Position numbers and translations under genes: made by a program. Below are positions 16,303-24,617 of a stretch of 64,000 nucleotides of DNA, piece by piece. Positions within the stretch are counted from its first letter, which is position 1. Every line of letters begins with the position of its first letter. Under the pieces are notes generated by a model that saw only the letters and a program-made list of their open reading frames with translations, ran no database searches and was not told the DNA's origin. Location of the stretch: NCBI GenBank assembly GCA_963817375.1, contig CAWFOB010000006.1:496001-560000 (forward strand). The letters run 5' to 3'. This DNA comes from JACVRM01 sp963817375 (GTDB lineage Bacteria > Actinomycetota > Thermoleophilia > Gaiellales > Gaiellaceae).

Positions 16303-17408
16303 TGCCGACAGACGCGACCGCACACCGCCCGCTCTCGACGATGGACGCCGCCCTCAAGATCTGGCGCTACGACTCGCGCACCGGGGAGCGGGAGCTGAAG
16401 ACGTACGAGGTCGAGGCGCCCGAGTGGGCCTGCCTGCTCGACGTGCTCGACATCATCAAGGACCGCGTTGACGGGACGCTCGCGTACCGCAAGAGCTGCC
16501 GGATGATGATCTGCGGCTCCTGCGGCATGCGCATGGACGGCGGCGCCGTGCTCGCGTGCAAAGAGCGGATGAAGCCGATCGTGGACGCCGGCCACGTGCC
16601 CGTGATCTCGGCGATGGGGAACCTCCCCATCATCAAGGACCTCGTCGTCGACATGGACCCGTTCTGGGCGAAGACGCGCTCCGTGCGCCCCTGGCTCGAG
16701 CCCGGATACGTCGAGCCGCCGGCCGAAGGCGGCGAGTACCTCGTCTCGCAGGAGGCGATGAACGTCGTGCACAAGGAGTCGCTCTGCATCCAGTGCGGCT
16801 GCTGTGTCTCCGAGTGCAACTCGATGGAGTCCGATCCCGAGTTCCTCGGGCCGGCGGCGCTCGCAAAGGCGATGCGCTTCGTCGGCGACCCGCGCGACCA
16901 GACGACAGTCGAGCGGCTCGACTCGTACAACGGCGAGCACGGGATCTGGGACTGCACCCGCTGCTACTTCTGCAATGAGCGCTGCCCGAAGGGCGTCGAC
17001 CCGCGCGACGCGATCGCGAAGCTCGGCGCCGAGTCGATCGCCCGCGGCATCGACCACGACATGGGCGCGAAGCACGCGAAGTGGTTCGTGAAGTCGACCG
17101 AGACCACCGGCTGGCTGCGCGAGACCGAGCTCGTCCCGAAGACGCAGGGCGTCGTCTCGGCGATCGCCCAGACGGGGTTCGCCCTCAAGCTGCTGCGCCA
17201 CGGCAAGGTGCCGCTGCCCGTGCCGCCGCACGTGGCCGAGAACGTCGGCGAGGCGCGCAAGCTGCACGACATCGTCCGCCAGGAGGGCGTCGAAGGCGCG
17301 AGGGGGATCGTCCAGGGCGAGAAGGCGCTATCGCGGATCGAGCTCGAGCACGAGGGCGTCGATCTCAGCGCCGAGGGCAACGCGCCGGCGGAGGAGGAGG
17401 GCTCGTGA
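16302..17408 (+). CDS. Succinate dehydrogenase/fumarate reductase iron-sulfur subunit, system 2
   Basis: A 368-aa iron-sulfur subunit, longer than usual because of a ~120-residue C-terminal extension. Clusters: [2Fe-2S] at CRMMICGSCGMRMDGG with a later CKE, [4Fe-4S] at CIQCGCCVSECNS, and a third motif CTRCYFCNERCPKGVDP. The spacing C-x2-C-x2-C-x3-CP adds a cysteine that classical SdhB lacks. In the non-classical (class E) enzymes, this is known to hold a second [4Fe-4S] cluster instead of [3Fe-4S]. That fits the CCG-domain subunit encoded next. Start ATG 16302 overlaps the flavoprotein stop. Confidence 0.92.
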   Translation: MPTDATAHRPLSTMDAALKIWRYDSRTGERELKTYEVEAPEWACLLDVLDIIKDRVDGTLAYRKSCRMMICGSCGMRMDGGAVLACKERMKPIVDAGHVPVISAMGNLPIIKDLVVDMDPFWAKTRSVRPWLEPGYVEPPAEGGEYLVSQEAMNVVHKESLCIQCGCCVSECNSMESDPEFLGPAALAKAMRFVGDPRDQTTVERLDSYNGEHGIWDCTRCYFCNERCPKGVDPRDAIAKLGAESIARGIDHDMGAKHAKWFVKSTETTGWLRETELVPKTQGVVSAIAQTGFALKLLRHGKVPLPVPPHVAENVGEARKLHDIVRQEGVEGARGIVQGEKALSRIELEHEGVDLSAEGNAPAEEEGS

Positions 17409-18289
17409 AGCAGGTCGCCTACTACCGCGGCTGCCTCGCCTCGCTGTCGGCGAAGGAGCTCGACTCGTCGACCCGCGCGCTCGCGCCCAAGGTCGGCCTC
17501 GAGCTGCTCGATCTCGAGAGCGTGACGTGCTGCGGCGCCGGCGACATCCACGAGGCCGAGCCGGACTACTACCTGCACCTGAACGCGCGGATCCTCGCGT
17601 ACGCGGAGGCGACGGGCGCCGACACGCTGATGACGGTGTGCAACGTCTGCACGCTGAACCTGCGCCAGGCAAACCACATCCTGCAGCGCGACGACGCGGT
17701 GCGGACGCGGGTCAACGAGAACCTGCAGGCGGTCGGCGTGCCGCCGTACAACGGCGGGGTCGAGGTACGCCATCTGCTCTGGATGATCGCCGAGGGCGAG
17801 GGCTACGAGCTGCTGAAGCAGGCGGCGCACAAGGGGCTGAAGGGCCTCCGAGTGGCGCCGTTCTACGGCTGCCAGATCCTGCGCCCGTCGAAGCTGCTCG
17901 GCTTCGAGGACCCCGACCGGCCGTGGTCGCTCGAGGCGATCATCGAGGCCTGCGGCGGCGAGGCGGTCGATTACCCCGCGAAGATCAAGTGCTGCGGGTT
18001 CCCGATCATCCAGGCGCGCGAGGAGACGGCGCTCGGCGAGCTGATCCAGCCGATCGAGCAGGCGCTGGAGCGCGGGGCGGACGCGATCGTGACGCCGTGC
18101 CCCCTCTGCCACCTGTCGCTGGATGCATGGCAGTCGAAGCTCGAAGCCTCGACCGGCCGCAGCCTTCAGATGCCGATCCTGCACCTGTCGCAGCTGATCG
18201 GGGTCGCCGCGGGGCTCGCGGACTCGGAGCTGAAGTTCAAGCGGCACGTGGTGCCCGTCGACCCGATCTTCGAGAAGACCAGGGTCTAG
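17405..18289 (+). CDS. CCG-domain (HdrB/SdhE-like) subunit of the second succinate dehydrogenase
   Basis: A 294-aa protein with two cysteine-rich CCG domains. The first runs from YYRGCLASLSAKE through TCCGAGD to CNVCTLNLRQAN; the second from FYGCQILRPSK through KCCGFPII to TPCPLCHLSLDAWQ. This pattern is known from heterodisulfide reductase HdrB and the SdhE/MfrE subunit of class E succinate/methylmenaquinol:fumarate reductases, where it replaces the transmembrane anchor and associates with the membrane through amphipathic surfaces. There is no transmembrane helix, in agreement. GTG 17405 overlaps the iron-sulfur gene stop (GTGA), so it is the third gene of the operon. Confidence 0.88.
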   Translation: MKQVAYYRGCLASLSAKELDSSTRALAPKVGLELLDLESVTCCGAGDIHEAEPDYYLHLNARILAYAEATGADTLMTVCNVCTLNLRQANHILQRDDAVRTRVNENLQAVGVPPYNGGVEVRHLLWMIAEGEGYELLKQAAHKGLKGLRVAPFYGCQILRPSKLLGFEDPDRPWSLEAIIEACGGEAVDYPAKIKCCGFPIIQAREETALGELIQPIEQALERGADAIVTPCPLCHLSLDAWQSKLEASTGRSLQMPILHLSQLIGVAAGLADSELKFKRHVVPVDPIFEKTRV

Positions 18290-18316
18290 GGTCGGAGGGC
18301 GCGGCGGGCGAGCCGT

Positions 18317-18763
18317 TTAGGCGCTCGCTCCTGCCGCTGCCGGTTGCGGCAGCAGGCCGAGCTGAGCCATCATGGATGCCGTGTCGAAGTAGGTGCGGAC
18401 CTGGGCCGGCGTCCCGTCGGACGCGAACGACCAGACGTCGCAGAGCTGGAGCTCCAGCGGCCTCCCCGTCGCTTCGATGTCCCCCATCGGCGACCGGAGC
18501 GTCCCCGAATGCGTTCCGCGGCCGGTGAACTCGATCACGACGGTGTCGCCGCTCTCGGTGATCGAGCGGAACTCGATCTTCCCGTCCGGGAACCCCTCGT
18601 ACCACATCTCCGCGAACCGGCGGGCCCCGTCGGAGCCCTCCCAGCGTTCTCCGCTGCCCATGGCGATCACCTCGCCTTTGGCGAGCACTTCGGCGAAGCG
18701 GTCGAAGTCCCGGTCGTTCCAGGCCTCGTAGGTGCTGCGGGCGATGCTGGCGTTCTGAGCCAC
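18317..18763 (-). CDS. SnoaL-like/ester-cyclase family protein
   Basis: A 148-aa single-domain protein of the NTF2-like SnoaL fold: an N-terminal helix (NASIARSTYEAWNDRDFDRF), then alternating strands ending in VRTYFDTASMMAQLG. The phrase GRGTHSGTLRSPMGDIEATGR is typical of this family. Members include polyketide cyclases, but most solitary genes like this one have unknown substrates. The start is GTG 18763 because GAGGAGG lies just upstream. It is convergent with the SQR operon and divergent from the following GNAT-like gene. Confidence 0.75.
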   Translation of the reverse strand: MAQNASIARSTYEAWNDRDFDRFAEVLAKGEVIAMGSGERWEGSDGARRFAEMWYEGFPDGKIEFRSITESGDTVVIEFTGRGTHSGTLRSPMGDIEATGRPLELQLCDVWSFASDGTPAQVRTYFDTASMMAQLGLLPQPAAAGASA

Positions 18764-18854
18764 GTCGCCTCCTCTCTGCCCGTCGGCGCGCGCCCTCCGG
18801 CGGACGATGCTACGCCCGCCGGGCGGCCACGACAATGCTCGATAGCCTGAGAGC

Positions 18855-19475
18855 GTGGTTACCCGCGTCGCCGGGCTGACCGGCGCCACGATCGTGCGTG
18901 CGCCGAGCGTCTGCCAGACCTGCGTCTGGTGGCAGTCCAGGCTTGGCAAGGAGCAGGACAAGAGCGAGTGGATCGAGGCCGCCGAGGACGGCTGGGGCAG
19001 CTGGGGAGCGCTCTACCAGGACGACGACGAGCGAGTGCTCGGCTCGATGCAGTACGGGCCGGCGCCGCTCTTCCCGCGTGCGCGGGAGCTGCCGGCGGGC
19101 CCGCCCTCGGACGACGCGGTGCTGGTCACGTGCGCGTACCTGGTCGACCTGCACAGCCCCTGGGTCATGCAGTCGCTCTTCCTGACCGCGATCGGCGAGG
19201 CGCGCGACCGCGGCGCCGTCGCCCTCGAGGCGTTCGCCTACCGCTACCCCGAGGGCAGCTCGGCGCGCGAGCGCTTCCACCAGCACAAGACGGTGTTCCC
19301 ACGCGACTTCCTCAACGACTTCGGCTTCGAGACGGTGCGCTCGGCCGGCCTCGTCGAGCTGGCGCGGCTCGAGCTCGGCGGGCTTGCGCCCGTCGAGGAG
19401 GGGACGCGCGCCAAGGTGATCGAGCTGGTCAAGGAAGCGTTCCAGCCGGCGCCGGTGCCGCAGGCGCCGAGCTAG
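18855..19475 (+). CDS. GNAT-like protein with N-terminal CxxC
   Basis: A 206-aa protein. After a short start it has SVCQTCVWWQ (a CxxC pair), then a body resembling the GNAT acyltransferase fold: strand ERVLGSMQYGP, strand VLVTCAYLVDLHS, helix SLFLTAIGEARDRGAVALEAFAYRY and a C-terminal DFGFETVRSAGLVELARLEL. A clear acetyl-CoA P-loop (Q/RxxGxG/A) is not seen, so activity is uncertain. GTG 18855 follows TAGCCT (18843-18848) by 6 bases, a leaderless layout. The TAG stop is inside a convergent-gap palindrome. Confidence 0.6.
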   Translation: MVTRVAGLTGATIVRAPSVCQTCVWWQSRLGKEQDKSEWIEAAEDGWGSWGALYQDDDERVLGSMQYGPAPLFPRARELPAGPPSDDAVLVTCAYLVDLHSPWVMQSLFLTAIGEARDRGAVALEAFAYRYPEGSSARERFHQHKTVFPRDFLNDFGFETVRSAGLVELARLELGGLAPVEEGTRAKVIELVKEAFQPAPVPQAPS

Positions 19476-19491
19476 TGGCTGAAAGCCACTA
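19473..19491. terminator. Palindrome with TAG in both directions between convergent genes
   Basis: TAGTGGCT, loop GAA, AGCCACTA. The left arm begins with the stop codon of the GNAT-like gene, and the stop of asd (19495-19493) abuts the right arm. It shares its core with the elements at 6551 and 38506 but has a shorter 8-bp stem. Confidence 0.6.
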
Positions 19492-19492
19492 A

Positions 19493-20419
19493 CTACGCGG
19501 CGAGTGCGTCGCGGGCGGCGAGCCTCTCCGCGATCTGCACGGCGTTCAGCGCCGCGCCCTTGCGCAGGTTGTCGGAGGCGAAATGGAGCGTGATGCCGGG
19601 GCCGGCGCGGTCGTTGCGGATCCGCCCGACGAGTACCTCGTCGATGCCGGCGGACTTGCCCGGCGTCGGGAGCTCCTCGAGGCGAATGCTCGGCGCGGCG
19701 GCGAGCAGCTCGCGCGCCTCGGCGGCGTCGAGCGGCTGCTCGGTCTCGATCCAGACAGACTCGGCGTGGCCGATCATCACCGGGACGCGGACGCACGTCG
19801 CGCTGACGGGCAGATCAGGCAGCTCGAGGATCTTGCGCGCCTCGTCGCGGATCTTCGTCTCCTCGTCGAACTCCTCGCCGTCGAAGTCCCAGTCCATGGC
19901 CAGGTCATGGTCGTCGGGCGCCTCGGCGCGCAGCCGTGCCATCCGGCCGGCGCCGGCGCCCGACACCGACTGGTAGGTGGCGACGCGGATACGCGCCAGC
20001 CCGGCCGCGTCGTGCAGCGGCTTCAGCACGCAGGTGAGCGGGATCGTGCAGCAGTTCGGGACGGCGATGATCCCCTCGTGCTCGAACGCGCGCTGCCCGT
20101 TCACCTCGGGCACGACGAGCGGCACGTTCGGCTCCATCCGCCACGCGGCCGACTTGTCGAGGCAGACGGCGCCGCTGCGCGCGGCGTGCGGGACGAGCTC
20201 GCGGGACGCCGACGTCCCGACCGCGAAGAACGCGAAGTCGGCGTCGAGCGACTCCAGCGCCTCGGGCGTCGCCTCCTCGACGGCGCGGCCGTCGAGCTCG
20301 GACCCGGCCGAGCGCGCGGACGCGAAGAAGCGGACGTCGTCGTAGCCGCGCTCGCGCAGGATGCCGCGGAGCACGCCCCCGACCGCGCCGGTGGCGCCGA
20401 CGACCGCGATCCTAGGCAT
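19493..20419 (-). CDS. asd: Aspartate-semialdehyde dehydrogenase
   Basis: Reduces beta-aspartyl phosphate to aspartate semialdehyde on the way to lysine, threonine, methionine and diaminopimelate. It is 308 aa, at the short end for the family. Seen: the NADP-binding VVGATGAVGGVLRGIL, the catalytic cysteine in AVPNCCTIPLT, the SVSGAGAG substrate loop and the histidine segment VMIGHAESVWIE. ATG 20419 overlaps the natural stop of the aspartate kinase gene by 8 bases, the usual lysC-asd coupling in Actinobacteria. Confidence 0.9.
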   Translation of the reverse strand: MPRIAVVGATGAVGGVLRGILRERGYDDVRFFASARSAGSELDGRAVEEATPEALESLDADFAFFAVGTSASRELVPHAARSGAVCLDKSAAWRMEPNVPLVVPEVNGQRAFEHEGIIAVPNCCTIPLTCVLKPLHDAAGLARIRVATYQSVSGAGAGRMARLRAEAPDDHDLAMDWDFDGEEFDEETKIRDEARKILELPDLPVSATCVRVPVMIGHAESVWIETEQPLDAAEARELLAAAPSIRLEELPTPGKSAGIDEVLVGRIRNDRAGPGITLHFASDNLRKGAALNAVQIAERLAARDALAA

Positions 20420-21655
20420 CGACCCGCTCCAGCCCGAAGGCCTCGTGCAGCGCGATCGACGGCGCGCTCGAGCTCGTCGTCGCGGATGTGGCAGCGTGAT
20501 CTTGATCGGCGACGTCGTGACCACCTCGGGCTGGATGCCCAGCTCGTCGAGCGTCGCGAACGCCTTCGCCGCGACGCCCGGGTGGCTCTTCATTCCCGCT
20601 CCGACGACGGACACCTTGCCGAGGTCGTCGCGCGACGACCAGCGGCCGCCGAGCCGGTCGAGCACCGCCGAGACCTCCGCGTGGTCGCCGTCCGGCGCCG
20701 AGAACACGATCTCGCCGCCGGCCTGGAGGATGGTGTCGACGTTGACGCTGGCTTCGGCGAGCTCGGCGAACAGGCGCGCGGGCGGGATGCCCTCGACGCG
20801 GTAGACCGTCTCGTCGAGCGCGTGCGTGACGCCCGAGATCATCGCCTTCTCAAGCATGGGGTCGTCCTCCCGCGTGATCCACGTGCCCTCGGCGTCCCCG
20901 AAGGATGAGCGGACGTGGAGCTTCACGCCGTGATTGCGTGCGAATTCGACCGAGCGTAGCTGGAGCACCTTGGCGCCCGACGCGGCCATCTCGAGCATCT
21001 CGTCGTAGGACAGAGCGTTCAGCTTGCGCGCCCCGGGCACGAGCCGCGGGTCGGCGGTGTAGACGCCGTCGACGTCGGTGTAGATCTCGCAGCGATCGGC
21101 GCCGAGCGCGGCCGCGAGCACGACGGCGGTCATGTCGGACCCGCCGCGGCCGAGCGTCGTCACCTCGTGCTCGGTGGAGACACCCTGGAAGCCGGCGACG
21201 AGGACGATCCGGTCCTCGTCCAGCGCCTCGTGGATGCGCCGCGCGCGGACGTCGACGATCTTCGCCTTCGTGTGCGTCGTGTCGGTGACGATCCCGGCCT
21301 GCGAGCCGGTCAGCGAGATGGCCTGGTGGCCGAGGTCCTCGATCGCCATCTCGGCGAGTGCGCAGGAGATCCGCTCGCCGACGGAGATGAGCATGTCCAT
21401 GGCACGGGGCTTCGGGCGCTCCGAGATCTGGTGGGCGAGGTCGACGAGCTCGTCGGTCGTGTGGCCCATCGCCGAGAGGACGCCGACGACGCGGTTGCCT
21501 TCCTCGTGCGCGGTGACGAGCCGGCGGACGACGCCGAGCAGGCGGTCGGTGTCGCCGACGGAGGTGCCGCCGAACTTCATGACGACCGTCCCGCCGCTCG
21601 CGCGTGCTTCGTCGGCGGCGATTCCCGGCAGGGGCTGGAACTCGGTCGTGGCCAT
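20412..21655 (-). CDS. lysC: Aspartate kinase, two single-base indels near 3' end
   Basis: Phosphorylates aspartate, the first step of the aspartate family of amino acids. Read from ATG 21655 (MATTEFQPLPG) it shows VVMKFGGTSVGDTDRL, TLGRGGSDMTAVVLAAALGA, DVDGVYTADPRLV and two ACT regulatory domains (TVYRVEGIPPARLFAEL, KVSVVGAGMKSHPGVAAKAF). After TSPIKIT the frame is lost. One extra base near 20495 and another near 20455 must be skipped to recover CHIRDDELERAV and then ALHEAFGLERVDA with its TAG at 20414-20412. Read literally, the frame runs on into asd, giving an apparent kinase-dehydrogenase fusion. The TACACT box (21668-21663) 7 bases upstream supports the start. Confidence 0.85.
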
Positions 21656-21680
21656 CGAAATGAGTGTAGGCACTCCCTTG

Positions 21681-21774
21681 CAGGGGCTGTCCCCGTGTCA
21701 GCGGGGGCTGTCCCAAGTGCCCTGCACGAGCTCCGTTCGACACTGGGGACAGCCCCCTCCGGGGACAGCCCCTG
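21681..21774. repeat. Fold-back repeat element, complete copy
   Basis: 94 bp with terminal inverted repeats. The left arm is CAGGGGCTGTCCCCG, a short spacer, then GGGGGCTGTCCC and AAGTGC. The right arm reads CACTGGGGACAGCCCCC, TCC, GGGGACAGCCCCTG. The whole could fold into one long double hairpin. It occupies the divergent gap between lysC and the alcohol dehydrogenase gene. It contains no reading frame. Confidence 0.75.
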
Positions 21775-21787
21775 CGAGGATTGCGTG

Positions 21788-22753
21788 ATGCGCGCCATGG
21801 TGCTCGACAGCGCGCCCGGGCACCTGGTGCTGCGGGACCTGCCGGTGCCCGAGCCCGGGCCGGGCCAGCTGCGCGTCCGCGTGCACGCCTGCGGCGTCTG
21901 CCGCACCGACCTGCACGTCGTCGACGGCGAGCTCCCGCACCCGGCCGTGCCGCTCGTCCCGGGCCACCAGGTCGTCGGGACGACGGACGACGGCCGCCGC
22001 GTCGGCGTCCCGTGGCTCGGCTGGACGGACGGGACCTGCCGCTACTGCCGCGCCGGCCGCGAGAACCTCTGCGACAACGCCCGCTTCACCGGCTACACGC
22101 TCCAGGGCGGCTACGCCGAGTACCTCGTCGCCGACGAGCGCTTCTGCCTGCCCGTGCCCGAGAGCTACGAGGATCACCAGGCGGCGCCGCTGCTCTGTGC
22201 CGGGCTGATCGGCTACCGGGCGCTGCGGCTCGCGGGCGACGGCGAGCGGCTCGGCCTCTACGGCTTCGGCGCCTCCGCCCACATCGTCGCCCAGGTCGCG
22301 CGCTGGCAGGGCCGGCGCGTGTTCGCGTTCACGCGCGGCGCCGACGAGGCCGCCCAGGCGCTCGCGCTGTCGCTGGGCGCCGAATGGGCGGGCGACTCCG
22401 CAGGCCCGGCGCCCGAGGAGCTGGACGCGGCGATCATCTTCGCGCCGGTGGGCGCGCTCGTCCCCGCCGCCCTGCGCGCGACGGGCAAGGGCGGCGTGGT
22501 CGTCTGCGCCGGCATCCACATGTCGGACATCCCGTCGTTCCCGTACGAGCTGCTCTGGGAGGAGCGCGTCGTGCGGTCGGTCGCGAACCTGACGCGGGCC
22601 GACGGCGAGGAGTTCCTGGCGATCGCGCCGCAGGTGCCCGTCCGCACCGAGATCGAGGTCTTTCCCCTAGAGGCCGCCAACGAGGCGCTCGACCACCTGC
22701 GAGCCGGCCAGATCCGCGGCGCGGCAGTCCTAACCATTCACGCGACAGCGTGA
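21788..22753 (+). CDS. Zinc-dependent alcohol dehydrogenase (MDR superfamily)
   Basis: A 321-aa medium-chain dehydrogenase with an N-terminal GroES-like catalytic domain. The catalytic zinc ligands are likely Cys in HACGVCRTDLHVVDG and the His in VPGHQVVG. The structural-zinc loop is WLGWTDGTCRYCRAGRENLC, although the usual four-cysteine lobe looks reduced. The Rossmann domain has LGLYGFGASAHIVAQVA. The GWTDGTCxYC pattern matches the zinc-binding alcohol dehydrogenase subgroup (AdhP/AdhA-like) that oxidises primary alcohols; the substrate is not known. Start ATG 21788 follows the fold-back repeat by 13 bases. The 3' end overlaps a stem-loop. Confidence 0.83.
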   Translation: MRAMVLDSAPGHLVLRDLPVPEPGPGQLRVRVHACGVCRTDLHVVDGELPHPAVPLVPGHQVVGTTDDGRRVGVPWLGWTDGTCRYCRAGRENLCDNARFTGYTLQGGYAEYLVADERFCLPVPESYEDHQAAPLLCAGLIGYRALRLAGDGERLGLYGFGASAHIVAQVARWQGRRVFAFTRGADEAAQALALSLGAEWAGDSAGPAPEELDAAIIFAPVGALVPAALRATGKGGVVVCAGIHMSDIPSFPYELLWEERVVRSVANLTRADGEEFLAIAPQVPVRTEIEVFPLEAANEALDHLRAGQIRGAAVLTIHATA

Positions 22754-22757
22754 ATGG
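22734..22757. terminator. Stem-loop terminator between convergent adh and recR
   Basis: CCATTCACGC, loop GACA, GCGTGAATGG: a 10-bp perfect stem spanning the adh stop codon and ending 4 bases before the recR stop. There is no T-tract; it could act in both directions. Confidence 0.6.
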
Positions 22758-22761
22758 CCGG

Positions 22762-23352
22762 TCAGATCTCGCGGCGCCCTGACAACGCGCGCCCGAGCGT
22801 GACCTCGTCGGCGTACTCGAGGTCGCCGCCGACCGGCAGCCCGCTCGCGAGCCGCGTGACGCGCACCTTGCCGCGCAGCCGGTCGGCGAGGTAGGCGGCC
22901 GTCGCCTCACCGGTCATGTTCGGGTTGGTGGCGAGCACGACCTCGGCGACCCCGTTCGACTCGACGCGGCGGATCAGCTCGTCGATGCGCAGGTCGCCCG
23001 GGTCGACTCCGTCGAGCGGCGAGAGCGCTCCGCCCAGCACGTGGTACAGCCCTCGGTACTCGGCCGTGCGCTCGAGCGAGACGACGTCGACCGGCTGCTC
23101 GACGACGCAGATGACCGTGTGGTCGCGGCGCGCATCCAGGCAGATCGCGCAGGTCTCCTCCTCGGTGAGGTTGCCGCACTCGCTGCAGAAGCGGACTCGC
23201 TCCTTGACCTCGGCGATCGCCGCCGAGAGCGCGCCCGCCTCGTCGCTCGAGGCGCGGAGGATGTGGAACGCGAGGCGCTGTGCGGTGCGCGTCCCGATCC
23301 CGGGCAGCCGCGTGAGCTGCGCGACGAGGTTGTCGACGGAGGGCGAGATCAC
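22762..23352 (-). CDS. recR: Recombination mediator protein RecR
   Basis: A 196-aa RecR, which with RecO and RecF loads RecA at gaps during DNA repair. It has the helix-hairpin-helix LTRLPGIGTRTAQRLAFHIL, the four-cysteine zinc finger FCSECGNLTEEETCAIC, and the Toprim domain with VVEQPVDVVSLERT, YHVLGGALSPLDGV and TNPNMTGEATAAYLADRL. GTG 23352 lies 6 bases after TACGCT (23364-23359), suggesting its own leaderless promoter. Elsewhere recR commonly follows dnaX and ybaB; here it is separated from them by a gene on the opposite strand. Confidence 0.95.
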   Translation of the reverse strand: MISPSVDNLVAQLTRLPGIGTRTAQRLAFHILRASSDEAGALSAAIAEVKERVRFCSECGNLTEEETCAICLDARRDHTVICVVEQPVDVVSLERTAEYRGLYHVLGGALSPLDGVDPGDLRIDELIRRVESNGVAEVVLATNPNMTGEATAAYLADRLRGKVRVTRLASGLPVGGDLEYADEVTLGRALSGRREI

Positions 23353-23399
23353 GCCAGGAGCGTAACCGTCCCCTACGGACGTCCCGTAGGCTCCGCCCG
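23353..23399. promoter_or_regulatory. Divergent promoter region recR / M29 aminopeptidase
   Basis: The 47-bp gap has TACGCT (minus, 23364-23359) 6 bases from the recR GTG and TAGGCT (plus, 23387-23392) 7 bases from the aminopeptidase GTG. Between them is the inverted repeat CCTACGG / CCGTAGG, which could be an operator or chance. Confidence 0.4.
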
Positions 23400-24617
23400 G
23401 TGCCGCCGCAGGAGCGCCTCGACGCCTATGCCGACCTGATCGTCAGGGTCGGCGGCAACGTCCAGGAGGGCCAGGACGTCGTCGTCGTCGGCTGGATCGA
23501 GCACGCCCGGCTGATGCGTCGGGTCGTAGAGGCGGCATGGCGGGCCGGCGCTCGGTACGTCGAGATGTCCTACCGAGACGACTACGGCCGCCGGTCGCTG
23601 GCCGAGCACGGTTCCGACGACGCGCTCTCCTGGACGCCGGCGTACTCGCTCGCCCGCCTTCAGGACTGGGCCGACCGGCGAGTCGCGTACCTGCAGATGC
23701 TCGGCGACCCGGAGCCGGCACTCATGGCCGGCATCGATCCGGCGCGGGTCGGCAAGGCCGAGCCGTACGAGGCGACCAAGCTGCTGCGCCGGCTCAGCAA
23801 CGAGGCGCACTGGTCGCGGACGATCGCGGCGTGCGCCACGGAGGGCTGGGCGCGCCAGGTCTACGGCGAGCCCGATATCGAGCGGCTGTGGGAGGAGATC
23901 TTCTATGCGGTGCGCCTCGACGAGCCCGACCCGCTCGCGGCCTGGCGGGAGCACATCGCGACGCTCAAGGCCCGCGCCCGCGCGCTCAACGACCTGCGCT
24001 TCGATGCCGTCCACTTCCACGGCGGCGGCACGGACCTCATGGTCGGGCTGCTGCCCGAGTCGCGCTGGATCGGGGGCAGCGACGTGACGCACTGGGGCCT
24101 CGAGCACACGGGGAACATGCCGACCGAAGAGGTGTTCACGACGCCGGACCGGCGGCGCACCGAGGGCGTCGTGCGGGCGACCAAGCCGTTCAACTGGTAC
24201 GGCTACACGGTCGGAGGGCTCGAGGTCGAGTTCCGTGACGGCCGTGCCGTGCGTGTCGACGCGGACGACGGCGGCGGCTTCGTCCGCTCCCAGATGGAGG
24301 CGGACGAGGGCGGCTCGTTTCTCGGCGAGGTCGCGCTCGTCGACGAGACGACGCGGATCCCGGACCGCATCTTCTACAACGGGCTCTTCGACGAGAACGT
24401 CGCGTGCCACATCGCGTACGGGAACGCGTACACGGCCGCGGTGGAGGGCGCAGACGGACAGTCGCCCGACGAGTTGCGCGACCGCGGCGTCAACGTGTCC
24501 GCGGCGCACGTCGATTTCATGATCGGCAGCCCGGAGGTAGACGTCGACGGTCTCACCGGCGGCGGCGAGCGCATGCCGGTGATGCGCGAAAACCGCTGGG
24601 TATTAGAGGCCGGGTAG
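23400..24617 (+). CDS. Aminopeptidase, M29 family
   Basis: A 405-aa metallopeptidase of the M29 family (AmpS/aminopeptidase T type), which removes N-terminal residues from peptides using a two-metal centre. It has family length. Metal-ligand segments include EHTGNMPTEEVFTTPDRRRT (glutamates), RIFYNGLFDENVACHIAYG (histidine) and SAAHVDFMIGSPEVDVDG (His and Asp near the C-terminus). The N-terminal half carries YADLIVRVGGNVQEGQDV. No signal peptide. GTG 23400; the end overlaps the convergent ybaB gene by 15 bases. Confidence 0.88.
   Translation: MPPQERLDAYADLIVRVGGNVQEGQDVVVVGWIEHARLMRRVVEAAWRAGARYVEMSYRDDYGRRSLAEHGSDDALSWTPAYSLARLQDWADRRVAYLQMLGDPEPALMAGIDPARVGKAEPYEATKLLRRLSNEAHWSRTIAACATEGWARQVYGEPDIERLWEEIFYAVRLDEPDPLAAWREHIATLKARARALNDLRFDAVHFHGGGTDLMVGLLPESRWIGGSDVTHWGLEHTGNMPTEEVFTTPDRRRTEGVVRATKPFNWYGYTVGGLEVEFRDGRAVRVDADDGGGFVRSQMEADEGGSFLGEVALVDETTRIPDRIFYNGLFDENVACHIAYGNAYTAAVEGADGQSPDELRDRGVNVSAAHVDFMIGSPEVDVDGLTGGGERMPVMRENRWVLEAG

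Noticed and set aside
19493..21655. Bifunctional aspartate kinase-semialdehyde dehydrogenase fusion
   Set aside because: The joining segment is Arg-rich nonsense. Two single-base corrections give a normal kinase end and the normal overlapping asd start.
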